Assembly (NCBI RefSeq): GCF_000003605.2
Contig: NW_003128862.1
Span: 1,096,660 to 1,160,659 of the forward strand
From: Saccoglossus kowalevskii
Lineage: Eukaryota; Hemichordata; Enteropneusta; Harrimaniidae
Length of the DNA: 64,000 nt
Direction: 5' to 3'
The position numbers and the translations under genes were made by a program. The notes beneath the pieces are model-generated. The model did no database searches and was not told the DNA's origin. It was given only the letters and a program-made list of their open reading frames with translations. This document shows positions 12,120 to 26,213 of this stretch, piece after piece (position 1 is the first letter of the stretch; every line of letters begins with the position of its first letter).

Positions 12120-15071
12120 TTTTGTGTGAAGGTTTTTGATGACGTGCACCCATTATATGGGGGGGGGGACTTTACCTAACTCTCTTGTATTTTGACAATG
12201 GTTCATGACAGCTTCTGCTGACCTATGAAGTAAATAATTCGTTTTTATTACCACTTGACTATGATTTTCAGATCTGGTCAAGTAAGAAACAGAAATGCGC
12301 GAGTGCATTGCTCAATATACTAATTTAAATACGCCAATGACAGTGCTGATGGCAAACTGATGAAGGCGATGGCTTTGCTGAACTTCCTTTTGCCATTATT
12401 GTTCAAAGGTACGCGCAATTACGGTTAATAAGAAAATACTTTAATTCACGTTCTCGTACACTGTGCGCTTCGATATTGTCCTCGACTCTACTCGTATCGG
12501 CAATACCTTCGCCGTGTTATAATTTGATTACTGCTCACGTATTTAGCTAACCTCCCAACTTCAATGAGAATATACACGCACGAGAAGACATGCATATTGA
12601 TCATGTACAGAGAGCAAATACTGGACACAAACAAACAAAACCCGGACACCATAATAAAAACAAATATATTCGAATAGAATCAGTGTCATAAGAACACAAT
12701 ACCAAATCAAAAAGTTCAGGTTTATTTAATGTCTTGTTCATTTAATTCCATTGACAGCCAGTCTGAGTGCTGGTTTGAGTGGATGATGACATAGAATGTC
12801 GGTTGACTACATGTAAGGTCGCAACAAGCTGACTTTTAGGATATTTGATTAAGAAGGATGCACAGTACCCTATGCTGTAAATCTGTAGAAGTATAGAAAG
12901 ATGAAAATAAACTCATTCTGGTCAGTGAGCATGTCTTCATGGCAACCGATTTGTTGTTATGCGAAGAAAGCAAAACATTTATTTTCTTCGCATCCGTCGA
13001 CGAGCTTAACTGGTGTTCTGAAGATTACAGTGCATTAATATCAGTTACATATGAAGCCAACGAAAGACTGGCCCCTAAAAATGATTTTTTCGTTCGTTTT
13101 CTCTTTCACTTTTTCGCTCACCTAACATTATATATTATGTGAGGATTATCGTCGGCATTATAGTGGTATCAACAAATTGCAATGATCTCTGACTATTTAA
13201 TCTCCACTGGATATATGTGTCTATTCAATCTTCTTGTATACTGTTTATTTATTTCCCTCATCTTCTCGGCGTCAGTGACCCATTTTTTGTTCTTGAAAAA
13301 ATATTTTATATAAGGGATACGCTGAGCTTCTTGGTATTGTATTTACATGCTCGAACGCTGCACAATTCACCGATGCATGAATCATCCAACATACTTCTCT
13401 GACGACAGCTCATTCAACAAGCCGGATCACGAAGACAGAAACCTCTGAAGTTGTATATTTGATAATGATATTCTTTCAAAGCAATCTCATTATATAAGTT
13501 ATTATGGCTTTGCGGCCTTGTTTATATATAATATTGGCTACATTTTGCAGGATTGGGTTTAAGTGATATGGTCGATCCACTGGCTGTAACATCACGTATA
13601 TGTACTTCGTATGGCGAGGGGAAAAATTGCATAGTTATGGGTAATTATTTTTTTTTTTTCAAAAACCTCGTTTTATATGTTAAAATGATAATTCAAACAA
13701 ATGTTGCACTTGACATTAGATATGCATTTTACTTAGATAGGGCGTACACATCTGCACCACTCCTGGAGATACACAGTGTGCTGACCACCAGAAGCATAGT
13801 CACTTTCATAGGGCTAAATTAGTTGCAATGTAGACACTAACATATTATAAACCCCGAGTGCTGAATACAGTACCCTGAATCATAAAAATGATGTTATAAT
13901 TCGCGTTTATTACATCTATTTCACTACACTGTTAATAGAATTCATGTCTCCCTGCATGTATTAGATGTGTTCGTGAGTATATCATCAGTCGCACAAACAG
14001 TGACGTCAATATTGCTACAGTCAATGATGCTAGAAAAAAGGAAGACCGCTTTCAGATCACTCCACCATCAGATTTTAGAGAATTGTTGCTAAACATCGAG
14101 TTAAAAGAATGTTGATGTCAAACCTGACACACACAGAGACACACCCATACACACACACAATATTACGATTGAATAACTCCTAATAAAACAAGAGTTAACA
14201 CAAAAAACGTTGCTAACTTGTACAGCGCAGATTTTCTCTGTTTCAACCGTACGTCGTCTTGCAATTTCCAAGTTATGCGGAGTCCAACGTATATTAAATC
14301 AAATATGTGGTTCACTCTACGCATGCGCGCTACAGTCATTACCAGGTTTAGCTTTTTGTGGTCTGCAATTGCGATAGGTGGCGGAAAACCATGATAAAGT
14401 AAAGGCTCGAGGTTCTCTTTAATGCCGGTTAAAACAAAGATTGTTCAAGATTGAGTGTCGTCCGGTTAGGTGGATTGCGATGCAAATCATACTTGAGTTA
14501 ATGCGACGCTGGACAGGTCGCATAGCATGGGATAATTGTATATTACCCAGACTCAATAAGCACCGTGCCGAGGTTTCAAATGTGGTTAAAAGTCACATTT
14601 AATTTGATTATTTTTGGCATCGCACAGTAAGCTAGCAATGAAGGGCTTTGTGATAACGCAGTTTACGAATTGATACCATTACTTTATATCATGAAAGGTA
14701 GTCCATGGTTATATATTTGCGACGAACACAGATTCATGGCTGTAAGACGTGGAGCCACGTTTAAACGTGTTAAAGCGTTTATTTACAGATGCAATATTAT
14801 CAAGTGGGGAAATTATACATAGATTTTTGATAATTTATTGCATAAAGTAGTCTGTGATTGTATTGCGCCCGCAAAGTTGATAAAGCGATTTACATGTAGC
14901 AACAGAGGTACATATATAGATTCTCAAGAGGCCAGTAGATTCTCTGAGATCGTATTGGTACATTTATCAATTTGAAAATTAAAATATTGTTTCACACGTA
15001 TTACTTTTGTAAGGCGGTCCAATTATTTACGAGGGCAGCCATTTTGACCGTCGCCATGTTTGTTATAATTG

Positions 15072-15083
15072 TGCGCATGCGCA
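15072..15083. promoter_or_regulatory. NRF1-type palindrome
   Basis: TGCGCATGCGCA is the perfect palindromic NRF1 core, unexpected in such AT-rich DNA. Two YY1-like words (GCCATTTTG about 15040 and GCCATGTTT about 15054) lie just upstream. Together they resemble a housekeeping-type promoter, but no coding exon is recognised next to it. It could also be part of an old repeat. Confidence 0.35.
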
Positions 15084-16361
15084 TTATTAGGTGAACGGTA
15101 CATTTCAATAATATTATTGAACGAAATGTACTGGGTGCATTGTACAAACAAATTGACCGGGCGACGATAAGTCATGTTTCAACGAGTAGATATAAAATAT
15201 AAATCTCCCGCCTAACAACAATATCGACAAATGCTGGTTCACTTAGGTGTATGTCATCAATACTGTTAAAACACGGACGTGCTGTTCATTAAATTAATTA
15301 TTGCCCTGTCCCTCTGTATATCTAAATAAGAGATATTACATGTTTATTAGCCCCAGACTGGGTACAAAACAATGATTTTTCCGATTGGAGTAATGAATTG
15401 CGTAATCTTCACATATGCATATTTTATTATGCTGATACTCTGTGTTATCCTGAACCACATTGTAAAAAAAGACGAAAATGGAGCGTGTTATTGAGGTAAA
15501 TAAAAACCTGTGATAAACGTCTGAATAATTCAACTCTGAGCAAATATAGACAGATAAGAAATCCGCGATCTAGACTAAATATAAGCGCAAGCTCTTTCGT
15601 CAACCATCGCGGCGGTAATTTTAACGGCCAATCTGCATATTGTAAATACCGGTCAATATTTGTAGGAAGACATATTATTTCATCACATATTTAACAACGA
15701 TATTTCTGTGTTATCTTAAAAAAATCATTATTTAGGGGTACGTGCCAGTTCATCTGACGGAATGAAAATAATCCACCCACTCAAGTCTGCGTTCCACATC
15801 AGATGTTTTTTTGAATATAAAACTAAATTATTTAATTATTAAAATAAATTAGTTTCGTGTATGCTTGTTTTTATAGCATCATCACCACCAAAATCTAATC
15901 TGCTGACTGTCGACAACTATAGATCTGTGACTACGCTATGTCGTTTTTCGTTTTGACTTGATCAGGGCCGCTTGAACTTAATACCGTCTATTTCTCGAAA
16001 ACGCGCGTATGCAGCACTATTAATACTTGTTCAGTATTGACACAGAAACCAGTCATTTCAAACTTACCGACGTATTTAGCATCCTCGTCACATGGGTTCT
16101 TGAAATAACTGTCCTGAAATAACGTCACGATATTTGCCAATGACAATAAGGAAGTGGTATCCTTCCAGTAGTATTTACGCCAGGTTTATCAAGCTGTCTG
16201 TTGTTTCCCCTTTTGCAAACGGGGCAAAACGACCTTTCTATGTGTAGATACAATTGCAGCAATACCACGATAATAACGTGCACAGCAATGCGTAAGTAGT
16301 CTAGCGAAGGCCGACTAGCGTTCACTATGAGCCGCGCATGAATGGCGTAGAACTACTATCG

Positions 16362-16407
16362 TGACGTCATCACCGTCATGACATCATTTCCTAGCGTGTT
16401 TATATAA
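16362..16407 (+). promoter_or_regulatory. Candidate CRE/TATA promoter
   Basis: A palindromic CRE (TGACGTCA, 16362-16369), a CRE variant (TGACATCA, 16379-16386) and a TATA-like TATATAA (16401-16407) lie in sequence. Eighty bases after the TATA-like word begins a 68-codon plus-strand frame (16481-16687, rich in Cys and aromatic residues, no family recognised), with a very short earlier ATG frame near 16426. A 66-codon minus-strand frame starts on the other side at 16325. The order CRE-CRE-TATA suits plus-strand transcription, but neither frame is supported by homology. Confidence 0.25.
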
Positions 16408-17428
16408 TTTGAACGGCCACGAGGTTATGAAGCTCTGCCATATATGAATAGAACACCTGTTTAGCTTGTATTCAATGTAAATGAGGCACACTGACAATTG
16501 TACCAGAGTCGCATGGCATTATTGTCCGAATATGTCATCAAATCCGCCATTTTGTTCTCCCTCGTTCGTAGCTATTTGTTATGATGACCAGTCATTCAAA
16601 TTATTAGACCTGGCGGGCAAATGTATACAGAGATATATTTCCCATGGTGCATACTCGAGCATGTATGAGTTACAGGGTGAAACGTAGTACGAATCAGTAA
16701 TTGTGTGAGTTATAAACCAACATGGAACGATCCTGCGAATTGCTGACGTAATCAAACAGAATGTCTATTGACAAATAGCTCCCTCATTAGCGATCAACGA
16801 TGTGGCAACATTACAACCATCCGATCAGTTTGAAAACACGTGTACGAGTTGGTGGCAGAGAGATGGGAAACTGTCAGCCACAAGAAAATTATGAAACAAA
16901 TGATGATATGACATTTTCCGTTCATAAAGTCGTCGATAATGGTTCTAAGTAAGATATACTGTGTTACAAGCAAAATATGCAATGTGTCGACTGGAAGCAG
17001 CAACCGTATGAGCCGAAGATCAGATGAATACAAACATGTAGGATTTAATTCTGCTTATTGTCTTGCGTCGTCAAATACTAGACATGTTTCCATGCTGAAT
17101 ATAGGAAACAAAATTCTTTTTTTTATCTACTTGTGGTATCTCTTGGAACGAGTCAATTCAAATATAATATCGGAAATGTGTTTTTCAATTGCTTTTGCAA
17201 TCTGCGCTTTATGGCCGTTGTTCTTATCTGATTGCAGGAGTACCGTGAATGCGTAGACAGCTTGGCCTTGTTAAAATGACAATACAGGGACGTAATCGAA
17301 ACGTGGTTAACTGTCAGTCATTTACATGTGTGAACATTATCGAAAATGCTGTATACGTAAATGTCTTGATCGAAATGTTTATTTGAATTTCAGATATACC
17401 TAAACCACATGCTAACCATTATTGGAAA

Positions 17429-17455
17429 ATATATATATATATATACATATATATG
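17429..17455. repeat. TA-rich microsatellite
   Basis: An interrupted (AT)n run with one C and one G, imperfectly palindromic. Confidence 0.85.
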
Positions 17456-18279
17456 TATCTGAACCTACCAAAGGTTTGTCGTATATGATTGAGGATTGCC
17501 ACTTTATGAATAATTTGTTATGGAAATTCCATATGATTTTTTTTCGATACTCCTTTCATGAATGAAGATACAATAGTTTAGTATAATTTGTTTTAAAGAG
17601 GCACACTACAATCCATGCAACCTTACCGTATTATTGATTGATACAATTTACAAAGACCTCGTGTGCTTTTACTTTTACCAAATTATCTAGATAAAATTAG
17701 TTCAACAATATATTAGAGCTTAAATTATCAGCTATCTAAATCGATTCAAAACTGCATCATGCAATTGTTTGGAGAAAACATCAATGAGTTAAAATTAACA
17801 AGAATTTTCTTATAAAATGGTTGTATTGCTGTATTATTATGGTATTCGATATCTTACATTGCACGTCATTCAAAAATACTATTGCTTATCAGCTAATTAG
17901 AAAAAAAATCATCACAGAAAGATGCAAAAAGCTGTAGCAGACGAGGAATATCGAATGAGTACAAAAAACTATGAACATAATGAGGCTATTTGTTTTTAAA
18001 ATTAAGATTAGTTACTCACAATCAGTCACTATTACAATATTATTTTATGATATATTTTGTAAAAAAACTGCGATCTTCAGACTATGTACTAATATACATA
18101 GCCTGTAGGCACATGACATCGTGCTCCCATGATTCACATTCCACCCGGTTGTACTCAGTGTTGTTTATCTTCATTAAAAGTCTTCAAATCGCGTATTTAG
18201 ATTTTTTCGAACGTAAGTCACTTACAGGATTCTTTTAATTATGGTTTGGTGTATAATAACAAGGTTATTTATATAACTC

Positions 18280-18301
18280 ACGCCTATTTGCAACTAGGCG
18301 T
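18280..18301. repeat. Perfect 7-bp hairpin
   Basis: ACGCCTA and TAGGCGT flank the 8-base loop TTTGCAAC. It marks the left edge of a stretch (to about 18790) with more CpG than its surroundings and a palindromic CRE at 18563-18570. It may be the end of a small inverted-repeat element, but no partner end was found. Confidence 0.5.
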
Positions 18302-18389
18302 TTCTGTGACGTGATTAGATGAGCGGCGCCATTTTGATTTTTGATCGTGCGTGAATATAAGACTATATTAGAGATTTACTTGATTCTAA

Positions 18390-18515
18390 ATGGCGAGTGC
18401 CGGCCGAGCAATACAGAGAAACCAACGACATGAAAGATATTGCTTACATTCATTATGTAAATTTGACATCACAGATACGCCAGCACGCTTAAGAGCGCAC
18501 ATATCGGAACGATGA
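18390..18515 (+). CDS. Small hypothetical ORF, 41 codons
   Basis: An ATG in good context (A at -3, G at +4) opens a 41-residue frame beginning MASAGRAIQRNQRHERYCLH and ending in TGA. It is basic and has GC-containing codons. No domain, signal peptide or family is recognised. It may be a small protein, the start of a spliced gene, or chance. Confidence 0.15.
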   Translation: MASAGRAIQRNQRHERYCLHSLCKFDITDTPARLRAHISER

Positions 18516-18678
18516 ATTGCCATTGCCACTGGGATTGGCTACAATAATTGAATTACAAGCTTTGACGTCACATAAGCAAAATATATCAATGTACTAAATA
18601 TCTCAAAAAGAAACCGACTGACATTTTTTTCATATTTTTCGTTAAATATAATATACAATAAATCAAGTGGACACTCAC

Positions 18679-18729
18679 CTCGACAGAAAACTTCCTACGA
18701 GCAAAAGACGTCGACAAACGACATGACAT
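18679..18729 (-). CDS. Candidate minus-strand first exon (weak)
   Basis: An ATG at 18729 opens 17 codons (MSCRLSTSFARRKFSVE) ending at a good donor, GAG|GTGAGT. The composition is CpG-rich (GTCGACGTC). No downstream exon could be linked, so this is only a splice-compatible start in a locally CpG-rich patch. Confidence 0.12.
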
Positions 18730-21617
18730 TACGCCGCACTCAACACGCTATCACGCTAAGAATTGCGATTACCGAGCTGTGATAATAGTAAACCGTTCTC
18801 TCAACTTTAATACATTGACTGTCAAACAGTAGTTCAATGGCCCCACGTTTACCTCAGATATCACTTTGGCCATATATCAAATTGCATTGTTTTTAAATAT
18901 ATAGACAAATTCCCCAACCGCGCTTGTCTCCGTGAGTCTGTAAAGTAAATAAAATGGCCAGCAGATGGCACACGTACCGTTTTTAAGTAAACTATATTGC
19001 AGTCATATAGTTGTATTGAAGTGAATACATACTTTTGGTATCTTCAACACATGCTGTGAACAGCGATGGTCCTCGATTTCTTTCTTGAACTCCTCTCAAA
19101 TAAAACTGCCCAAAGATTGGCTGATTAAAACAAAATCATTCAGGATGGGGAAATACAAATATTTTCGTATAATTTTCATGGATGTGAGTAATCTGTCTGA
19201 TAATATAATAATAATAGTTACAAGGCATACATTATTATACTTAAAATAGTGACGTGCAAATCGTTGTGTACAATTGTTTGTTTGAACTAAATTTAATTTT
19301 CCAGCTGTTTAGGTGTTGGTTACATATATGTAGCATGTTACGTGTTTTCCACGTACGTGATTTACATTTTGTTCTACAAAGATCAATACATGTGGGCATT
19401 CACTTTCATTAAAATGTATCTTGAAAAAAAGCACCTCACGCCCGACTTTGAGAAACCCGCATGTGTTACGTGCTTGTTCTAATCAGTACTAAAATACTGC
19501 AGTCGTCACACCGTGTCGTGTCGTGATCGATGTGGGTCCCATGCGACGATGTGAGGAATACATTGTTTAAACAAATTTGAGGACGCACGCCGCGTGACGA
19601 TTATGGTGATTTAACTGTGGAAGCTTTGACACAAGCGCGGCGTTAATGACCTCATTACTGGGGGGGGGGGGTTATACTAGAAATAAAATTAGTACAGTAC
19701 AGGGTAGCCCCAAACATACTTTTCACCAATGATCAATGTAAGCCTAACTTTTAATTTAATTTTCAGTGGTTTCCCATGTTTTCGAGTCACTCAAGTCGGC
19801 GTAATACCAGCAGGAGTGCAAGTATACCAGCAAATACTATACATTCCAATCAAACGTATTTAACAGCCCTGGGATATAACAAACTAATTGGACTTGTGTT
19901 TATTGTTTTTTCATGCCAATTGGATGAGTGAAAAGGTTATCAAACTTGTGACGAGCAAACCCGCATACTGTTAACGACCCCGCTGTCATTATGAATTGAT
20001 TCGGTGATCAATATTGGATCAGAGGTTATACAGTAATTTGGTTAGTAGTTTCAACCATGACAAATCGAGTTAGTAAGGAGAACAAAAAAATAAGACAGAA
20101 AAATTAAGTTGAAAGTTTGAAGTCGTCGAAAAGTAAACTAAATATTACATAACAGCTTTCGAAATATGCGACAGTACATTGCCTTCAAGGTTTAAACAGA
20201 AAAGGCAGATACTAAATAATCATTGTACAACTGTGTGCTACATTGTTCTACCATAGAGAAAGAACGACCGGAACGTCTGGTTATATCGAATAGTTAACAT
20301 AGACTATGATTACCTAGTACAAACATTTATATGTTATACATTGATTATCAGGTAGTATGCGTAAGGTTTACGCATCGAATATCTTTTGCTTACTGTCATG
20401 TTATGTAAGTGATAAAACTGTGTCTTTCCATGATTAATAATTGTCTTTAACTACAATACGTCTAATAAACATAATAAGTCTGAAGAAGAAAACAAGTGTT
20501 AACACTTACATTTAAAAGTTTTCTGAATTTCGGTGTTGACAGCTTAGACAAATGCGATTAAAACCGGTTGGTTTACAATTGATTGAGCATAATAACAAAA
20601 ACAATATACACGTGGCTATGTACAAACATTACACACTGCATTGAAATTGACCCGTCTGCTTGAATAAGTCGTCGGCTTATTATGGCATTAGGTGACACAT
20701 GAGATGATATTTATTATAGACATAATCGATTCAAATCAAGAACTTAATCTGCAGTAATTGACTGCATTAGGAATTACTTGAAATATTAGCCTTAAGAGTT
20801 CGATATCCCGTATTTTGACCGAGCAACTGATATTCACGCGTACTGGCAGGTTTGTACACGGTGCGTTGCTAAGCGACACGTTGCTTCAAATTTACAACAC
20901 ACATACGAGTAGTAATATAGCCTCGTGCACTTTTCAACTACAACTGCTATATTGAATAAAGGAAGTTTTTTATAACTATGCAATAAAGAACATATACACA
21001 TATAGCTATCATAATATGAAATACCGAGGCCAAGGTGTACAATGTTACTAATTAGGTCTTAGCTACCTTAGTTAAAATAGCAAATAAATCTATCAATATG
21101 TAGAGGTACAATACTCGTTCAGAAATCGCATAATAATTTGGTTCGTGTATGAGGACAGATGCCGACGTTCCAGCACATCTATAGTTAATGTTAAATAATG
21201 CATGCCAAATTTGAAGTGAAGATAGCTGACGGAGTATTCGCATGTGTGTTCTGATCCTGAGAATGTGACAAAATGACCACTGAAAACAAAATTGTTGATA
21301 AATGTATTCATTCGCGCTAGTTTAAGACTATATATCGGAGTTCATCATGCTATTAAAGTCGCATTGTAATTCAAATTGCAACAATAAGCACACAGCTATT
21401 CACAATCACCTTATACAAGAAAGCAATGGACTATAATACATATACAAGTCGTCAACAAGTACAACATATTTGTCGAATATGTTTTCTATATATCTATATT
21501 GATTTTACTTCGTCGCTTTTAAAATTTTCCGTACATATGTACAATTGATAAACACAACTGCAAAACGTGATTCATAATGTATTCTTTCTTGTAAGGCGGG
21601 CCCTATAGCGACGAAAG

Positions 21618-21725
21618 GCTTCTGTGACATTTATAGCTTCCGTTGTTGAAAAAGGTTGTATTCAAAATGAACAGCGAAAAGGTAGCAATGTTAACAACAG
21701 TGTGTCATCTTGACGTCACAGAAGC
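21618..21725. repeat. 11-bp inverted repeat around 86 bases
   Basis: GCTTCTGTGAC (21618-21628) and its exact reverse complement GTCACAGAAGC (21715-21725) bracket 86 bases. The right arm overlaps a palindromic CRE (TGACGTCA, 21711-21718). This may be the skeleton of a very small inverted-repeat element. Confidence 0.5.
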
Positions 21726-24700
21726 AGATAGAGGGCACAACTATTTCGAATGTTAAGTCACAATTTAAACCCTGCACATTATATGTAAAATCTAACTGTC
21801 TAACAACGAATGTAAACATGTAAAGCAATGAAACTATAGGCCGAACGTGTGAATGTTCTACTTCCAAATTCCAATTGAAACCAAAGGCAGTTTAAGCAAC
21901 CCTAAAAATAGCCGACTTTCATAAATACTGTGAAATTGCATATACGGTTTAGAAATGATATACGTAGTCTCATATTTATTGCTTAACAAGCATAGAACAA
22001 GTTTTCATTTCAACAAGCTAATGCTTTTTTGTAATACATTTCATTAACATTCATAGTTTGTAATTAATTAGTAAAAAATAATGACTTAGTCTCATATATT
22101 AAATTATATTCTGTTTCTTGAATACAACAAATACTAATTTGGTTGGCTATGTAGAATATCAAATTGCAATTCCGTGTAATTGATTGATTTGGAATAGATA
22201 CAAAGGTCAGTGGACATTCAAACGTTGATAGATAGATAACTTGGGAAGATCAAAACTTACTGTCGGGACAAAAAGTACATCGATTTGCAAAACATATTAC
22301 CTCAGAAATATTAGCTTTCTATGGAACATCAATCAAAATAAATGTATCGTTAGCGGACATATTGATTCCTTTTTATGTCCCCCATCTGCCTATTTCAGTG
22401 TGTATTGAAAATATATATATTTGCTCTTAAATAAAAGAAAACGATAATATTTCCACATGTGTTTTAAAATATCGCAGATACTTTTCATAATACTTGAAAG
22501 AATTGCTCCATGTTATTACTATCTTATGACGCTTTAATATTATTTGACTAGAGATACGCATCAATTTGTCATGTGATATCAATACTCGATTAAAATATTT
22601 ATATAATGCATAGCGATGTTTCATTTCACTGGGATTCAAGTGTTCTATAATATACGGCAATGTAAAAATAAAAATGTATGTAATACAACAAACATTGAAG
22701 AGTAATGAAATATATGCTATTCGTTTGAATAAATTAGTTTTTAATTATTATATATGATGTTTACCAGCAGCAGTTCGTTGCCATGGTAACACATAATGCA
22801 AGTGCACTCGCTCTATCCTCACCATTGAAATATACTTTACGTCCGACTATATTTGAATTTCCCTTACATCGCAACATTCTCCGTCATTCATTGTAAAATG
22901 AATCATGTGTTTTATATTAGAACCATCTTTTGAGAACGGCCAATTCGAATCCCGCTCTGCATGTTTATGTGTATAATACTGGATGAAATTATATGTATTT
23001 AGTAATATTTAATTATTTTTTGATCACGCTTCAAACAGTAATTATATGACATTTTGTCATAGCAATCTGAAACACAATCTGACCTCCTTCAAGTACTTGT
23101 TGCGAACTGATTGATTGTGACCAGAATCAGTATTATGTCCTTCTCAGTCAAATATATGGTAACAGTTCAATTTGAAAGATTTTTAACAATTTCGGTATAT
23201 CGTAATTTTATATTTAACAACATTTTACGAAGATATAGACACACAACAAACATAAGCATGTGTCTTACTGCAATAAGCAGACCTTCCCTCACCCCCAAAA
23301 CGTTGATTAGAAATAGCCGGTAATGCCTGCCGGCTAAAAATATGCCCTATATTTCGGAATATTTTAGGTTTATATGACCTCAATGCACTGTCGTTGGATC
23401 AAACGTATTTCATACATACAACAATAACACCGGCTAGCTTTAAAATTATTGACAAGCGCAATTCCCTGTAGATTTATTGTCGACCTTTCAGACAATTCTT
23501 TTAGTGCAGATTGTAATAATATAAGCGCCTTAAAAGGCACAGGATTATGGTGCCCGTGCTAATCTGTCTGCGGTAGTACTTAGAAACAAGTCTTCATCTG
23601 TCACGACTTGTTACGTTTCAGGATATGAAATCTTGTTCGATGACAGGCAAAATATTATGTGACATCGAACCATCAACAGATACATAAGAAAGTAAACTTT
23701 GCTTATACCTTCACACATACGGAATATCAATTGAAACTATTGATGTGTTGTTTGTAAATTTGCTTGTATTAACGACTTCTCCGGAGAAAAGTTTCCTAAT
23801 GTGTAAGGGTAATTGATCGTACAAGTTAGTGGGCAATGTTATCGGAAATTTCAATGTTCCTTGTTATTTGATTTGTTATGGAGATGTCATTCTAAATATT
23901 ATAATACTGCAAGTCGTTATTTAAAATGAAAAAAAAAATAACTCATAAACCATTCACACTTTTGATATTCAACATTATTTGAATTGAACAACAACAATCT
24001 TTAGATTAGAGGAAATTGTGAATCTCCTGCGTAAATATTGAGCATTGATCAGTTATTTATGAATGTGCCAATGAATTGACTCTTAAGAAACATACCGTTA
24101 CTGGGAAAATCTCAAATAAAATGACCAAGTGCTTTGACGAATACCTTGGCGGAAATCCCTTCATAATTGTACATTGATTCGCAATTACAGAATGAAACAG
24201 ACCCAATCACAATACTTTGATCTGAGGTTAAAACAGTACATGAAATGCCACTTACTGCTTGTCGATTAAAAATGGTTTACATACAATTCATACTTTTACG
24301 ATTACCGCTGATACAATTTTAGGCAAGAAAGAGTTGCTGTCACATGGTGTGAATCTCAAAATATGTACTGAGATATACAGAAGACTTTATAGGAACATTT
24401 AAATTAGGCGCAGCGTAGTGATGTTTCAAATTTTGGTAAGAATTCTTAAAAATTTAATTTCATTTGTAGTTTTTGATTTTACGAAAGGATTTGCTATATA
24501 TTTATACCGCTTCGTGGGCTAGTCAAATAATTTTGAAAAGTTCTGAGACATACGCACGAGTGGAAGGCGAAATATTTGGTGGTTATTCATACTGGTATGT
24601 CATGCCGCCACAGTTTATAAATGAAATTGACAATCGTCCTAACTCAGTCTGTGATGAACAAAATATATCGTAATACACCGAGCCGCGGCAGTATATTATA

Positions 24701-26162
24701 ATTTATTTTTCAAATTACTTTTGCTAAAGCAACAATTTATTGTATATATAACACGCATGTGTTTTTAAACGTACGTATGTCGAAACATGTGGATATGGTC
24801 CACACTCAAATCATCGCTTCAATAAATTAGAATGCGACTCACTCAGTGATCTGTTACTAAAATTTCACCGCAGTTCGAAACAATGGAGTGTGCCAATAAA
24901 AGCGAAACGAAGGAAGATCAATGTAGGTGCTTCAGTCCCACATACTTTACACACACGCTATGTTAATACTTTACAGTATGTTACCGTTGAATAATACCAT
25001 CTTGCGCGGTTGAATGTTCTTTATATTTATTTGTTCGAGTGGTTGTCGAGACTGGAATGTCAAGTCTGGATATTCAATCCCTGATGGATTGATTAAATAT
25101 TCTAAATATAGAACCTCTGCACAGAACTGGATTTAATTCCCGTCACATCCACGTATTCGTATATGGGTTTTCTGAAGAGAAAAGCTTTGGGCACTAAGCA
25201 ACATCGTCACATTAGCAATGTATTTACCCGGCACTTGTTGTTACACTAACTAAACCGCCCATTTACCCTGAAAGGTTATTTGTGTATTTTGTAAACAGTT
25301 TCTTTGTATGGGCATAAAACATTCATGATATCGTGGATAATCGTTAGGAAGCCCCCTTTTCCATTCTGTTTCTGTCAACATTGGTATCTATTCTTGCCAA
25401 TAAAGTTCCAGCGTTTTCACAAAAAATATAGTTTTTTCTTCAGGAAACATTCGTTTATTACACCATTTTACTAATATACTACTGTGATGATTGCCATTGT
25501 TCAAACTCCTGTATGATTAACGTTCTCGTAATCACAAACATAAGGAAGGTAAAATGCGAAGGAAAAAAATGTGATTCATGTGAGACAAAGCCTCACTGTA
25601 AAAATTATTTTGTGCAATTTAGTTGATGTGATCATTTTTGTATTATTACTAACATACATTAGTACACTCAACGCCGATAACAATAAATCCGTTTTACCTG
25701 ATTTTCGCATAGAAGGTTAGATCCGCCGATTATTTTCCAAAAGAATATAATTTCGATGGTTCTGTAATTGATATCGACGTTCACACGTGTGTAAAGGATG
25801 GTGGTCGTTGATTGGAATGCTGGTAAGTGCTTGGCGATATTTATTTTCAATATGCAAAATAAAAATACAACGAGTTTGCTGCCTAATGCAAAACCCCCTA
25901 GTTCGACGTAAATTATTGAAACAGACAGCTAACATATCAATTCGACGCATTAATTCAGTGCTTGTCCCTTGTCACAGACACACATTCATTGTTTGTACGT
26001 AGCCATAATGAACTCTTTCCTCCACGTCGAGATCACGCACGTGTATAGGTGATAAAGTTTTATACCTGCCATTAGTAACAAACAGTGTACATTACATGCA
26101 TTGTATAAGTTGCATATGTCCTAAATGGCATTTTTAGCTAAACAGTATCCAGCAAATGACAC

Positions 26163-26213
26163 TGATTGATTAATTGATTGTTTGATTGATTGATTGATTG
26201 ATTAATTTATTAC
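26163..26213. repeat. (GATT)n microsatellite
   Basis: About a dozen copies of a GATT tetramer with a few substitutions (ATTAATT, GTTTGATT). Confidence 0.85.

Larger units (their letters stand above)
12120..18279. other. AT-rich stretch without a supported gene
   Basis: Several small frames (12939-13142, 13553-13822 and 16481-16687 on the plus strand; 16125-16325 and 16794-17033 on the minus strand) have no recognisable family. A CA-rich patch lies at about 14129-14159 and a TA-rich patch at 17429-17455. Motifs that stand out, listed separately, are an NRF1 palindrome at 15072 and a CRE/TATA arrangement at 16362-16407. A palindromic CRE (TGACGTCA) also lies at 14001-14008. Confidence 0.5.

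Noticed and set aside
20780-20830. tRNA B-box-like GTTCGATATCC
   Set aside because: No A box, acceptor stem or cloverleaf can be drawn around it.
22940-22970. T-arm-like CAATTCGAATCCCGC
   Set aside because: No matching upstream arms; at most a fossil of a tRNA-derived SINE, which cannot be supported.
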